From Chrysomallon squamiferum (taxonomy: Eukaryota > Mollusca > Gastropoda > Neomphalida > Peltospiridae), in NCBI GenBank assembly GCA_012295275.1, contig CM022679.1:3070912-3134911 (forward strand): DNA of 64,000 nucleotides, written 5' to 3'. Each line of letters begins with the position of its first letter. Position 1 is the first letter of the stretch. Positions 63,989 to 64,000 of this stretch are shown here, one piece after another. The notes under the pieces were generated by a model, which had not been told where the DNA came from, searched no databases, and was given only the letters and a program-made list of their open reading frames with translations. The position numbers and the translations under genes are program-made.

Positions 63989-64000
63989 CAACAAGATGCT
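63797..64000. other. intron sequence up to the right edge
   Basis: After the acceptor at 63797-63798 (minus sense), this is low-complexity GAT/AAT-rich sequence ending in (AAT)n. The preceding receptor exon lies outside the window. Confidence 0.6.

Overview
This is animal nuclear DNA. It is AT-rich and full of microsatellites ((CT)n, (GA)n, (CA)n, (AT)n, (AAT)n) and A/T homopolymers. Coding information sits in short exons bounded by GT/AG splice sites. Nothing bacterial is visible: no operons, Shine-Dalgarno sites or CRISPR. The long simple repeats and the gene content (MKK4, AQP8-type aquaporins, a large thrombospondin/laminin-G receptor) fit a marine invertebrate, most plausibly a lophotrochozoan such as a mollusc. 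That placement is inference, not proof. All gene models were assembled by hand by matching splice phase between exons.

Layout, left to right. (1) 1-10.1 kb: no exon recognised; tandem repeats and a probable tRNA-derived SINE fragment. (2) 10161-10386, minus strand: one first exon with a signal peptide and a prominin-like segment; its other exons would lie beyond the left edge. (3) 17512-25616, plus strand: a complete 13-exon MAP2K4 (MKK4) gene of 400 codons, intact except for one extra base at 24451/24452 in exon 11. (4) 25.6-33.3 kb: MAP2K4 3' region and gene-poor DNA. (5) 33279-36265, minus strand: an AQP8-type aquaporin with two alternative first exons that share four downstream exons. (6) 40254-44340, plus strand: a second AQP8-type aquaporin in head-to-head orientation, with a possible alternative last exon. 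(7) 46891-63796, minus strand: 24 exons of a large type I membrane protein. It carries two copies of a four-cysteine module, eight TSP1 repeats, two laminin-G-like domains, one Ig-like domain, one membrane span and a long cytoplasmic tail. It is open at its 5' end beyond the right edge.

The two strongest observations are these. In the left aquaporin, switching the first exon would exchange the His of the aromatic/arginine selectivity filter for Phe and also remove an N-terminal acidic-dileucine sorting motif. In the receptor gene, a three-exon cassette encoding an unrecognised four-cysteine module plus a TSP1 repeat occurs twice in tandem. Regulatory signals of interest are a CRE + kappaB + AP-1 cluster upstream of MAP2K4 and a dense set of ACGTCA (CRE-like) sites around the divergent aquaporin pair.

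The genes do not form one pathway. The only evident functional link is the aquaporin pair, which shares family, exon phases and near-identical exon lengths and so derives from local duplication.
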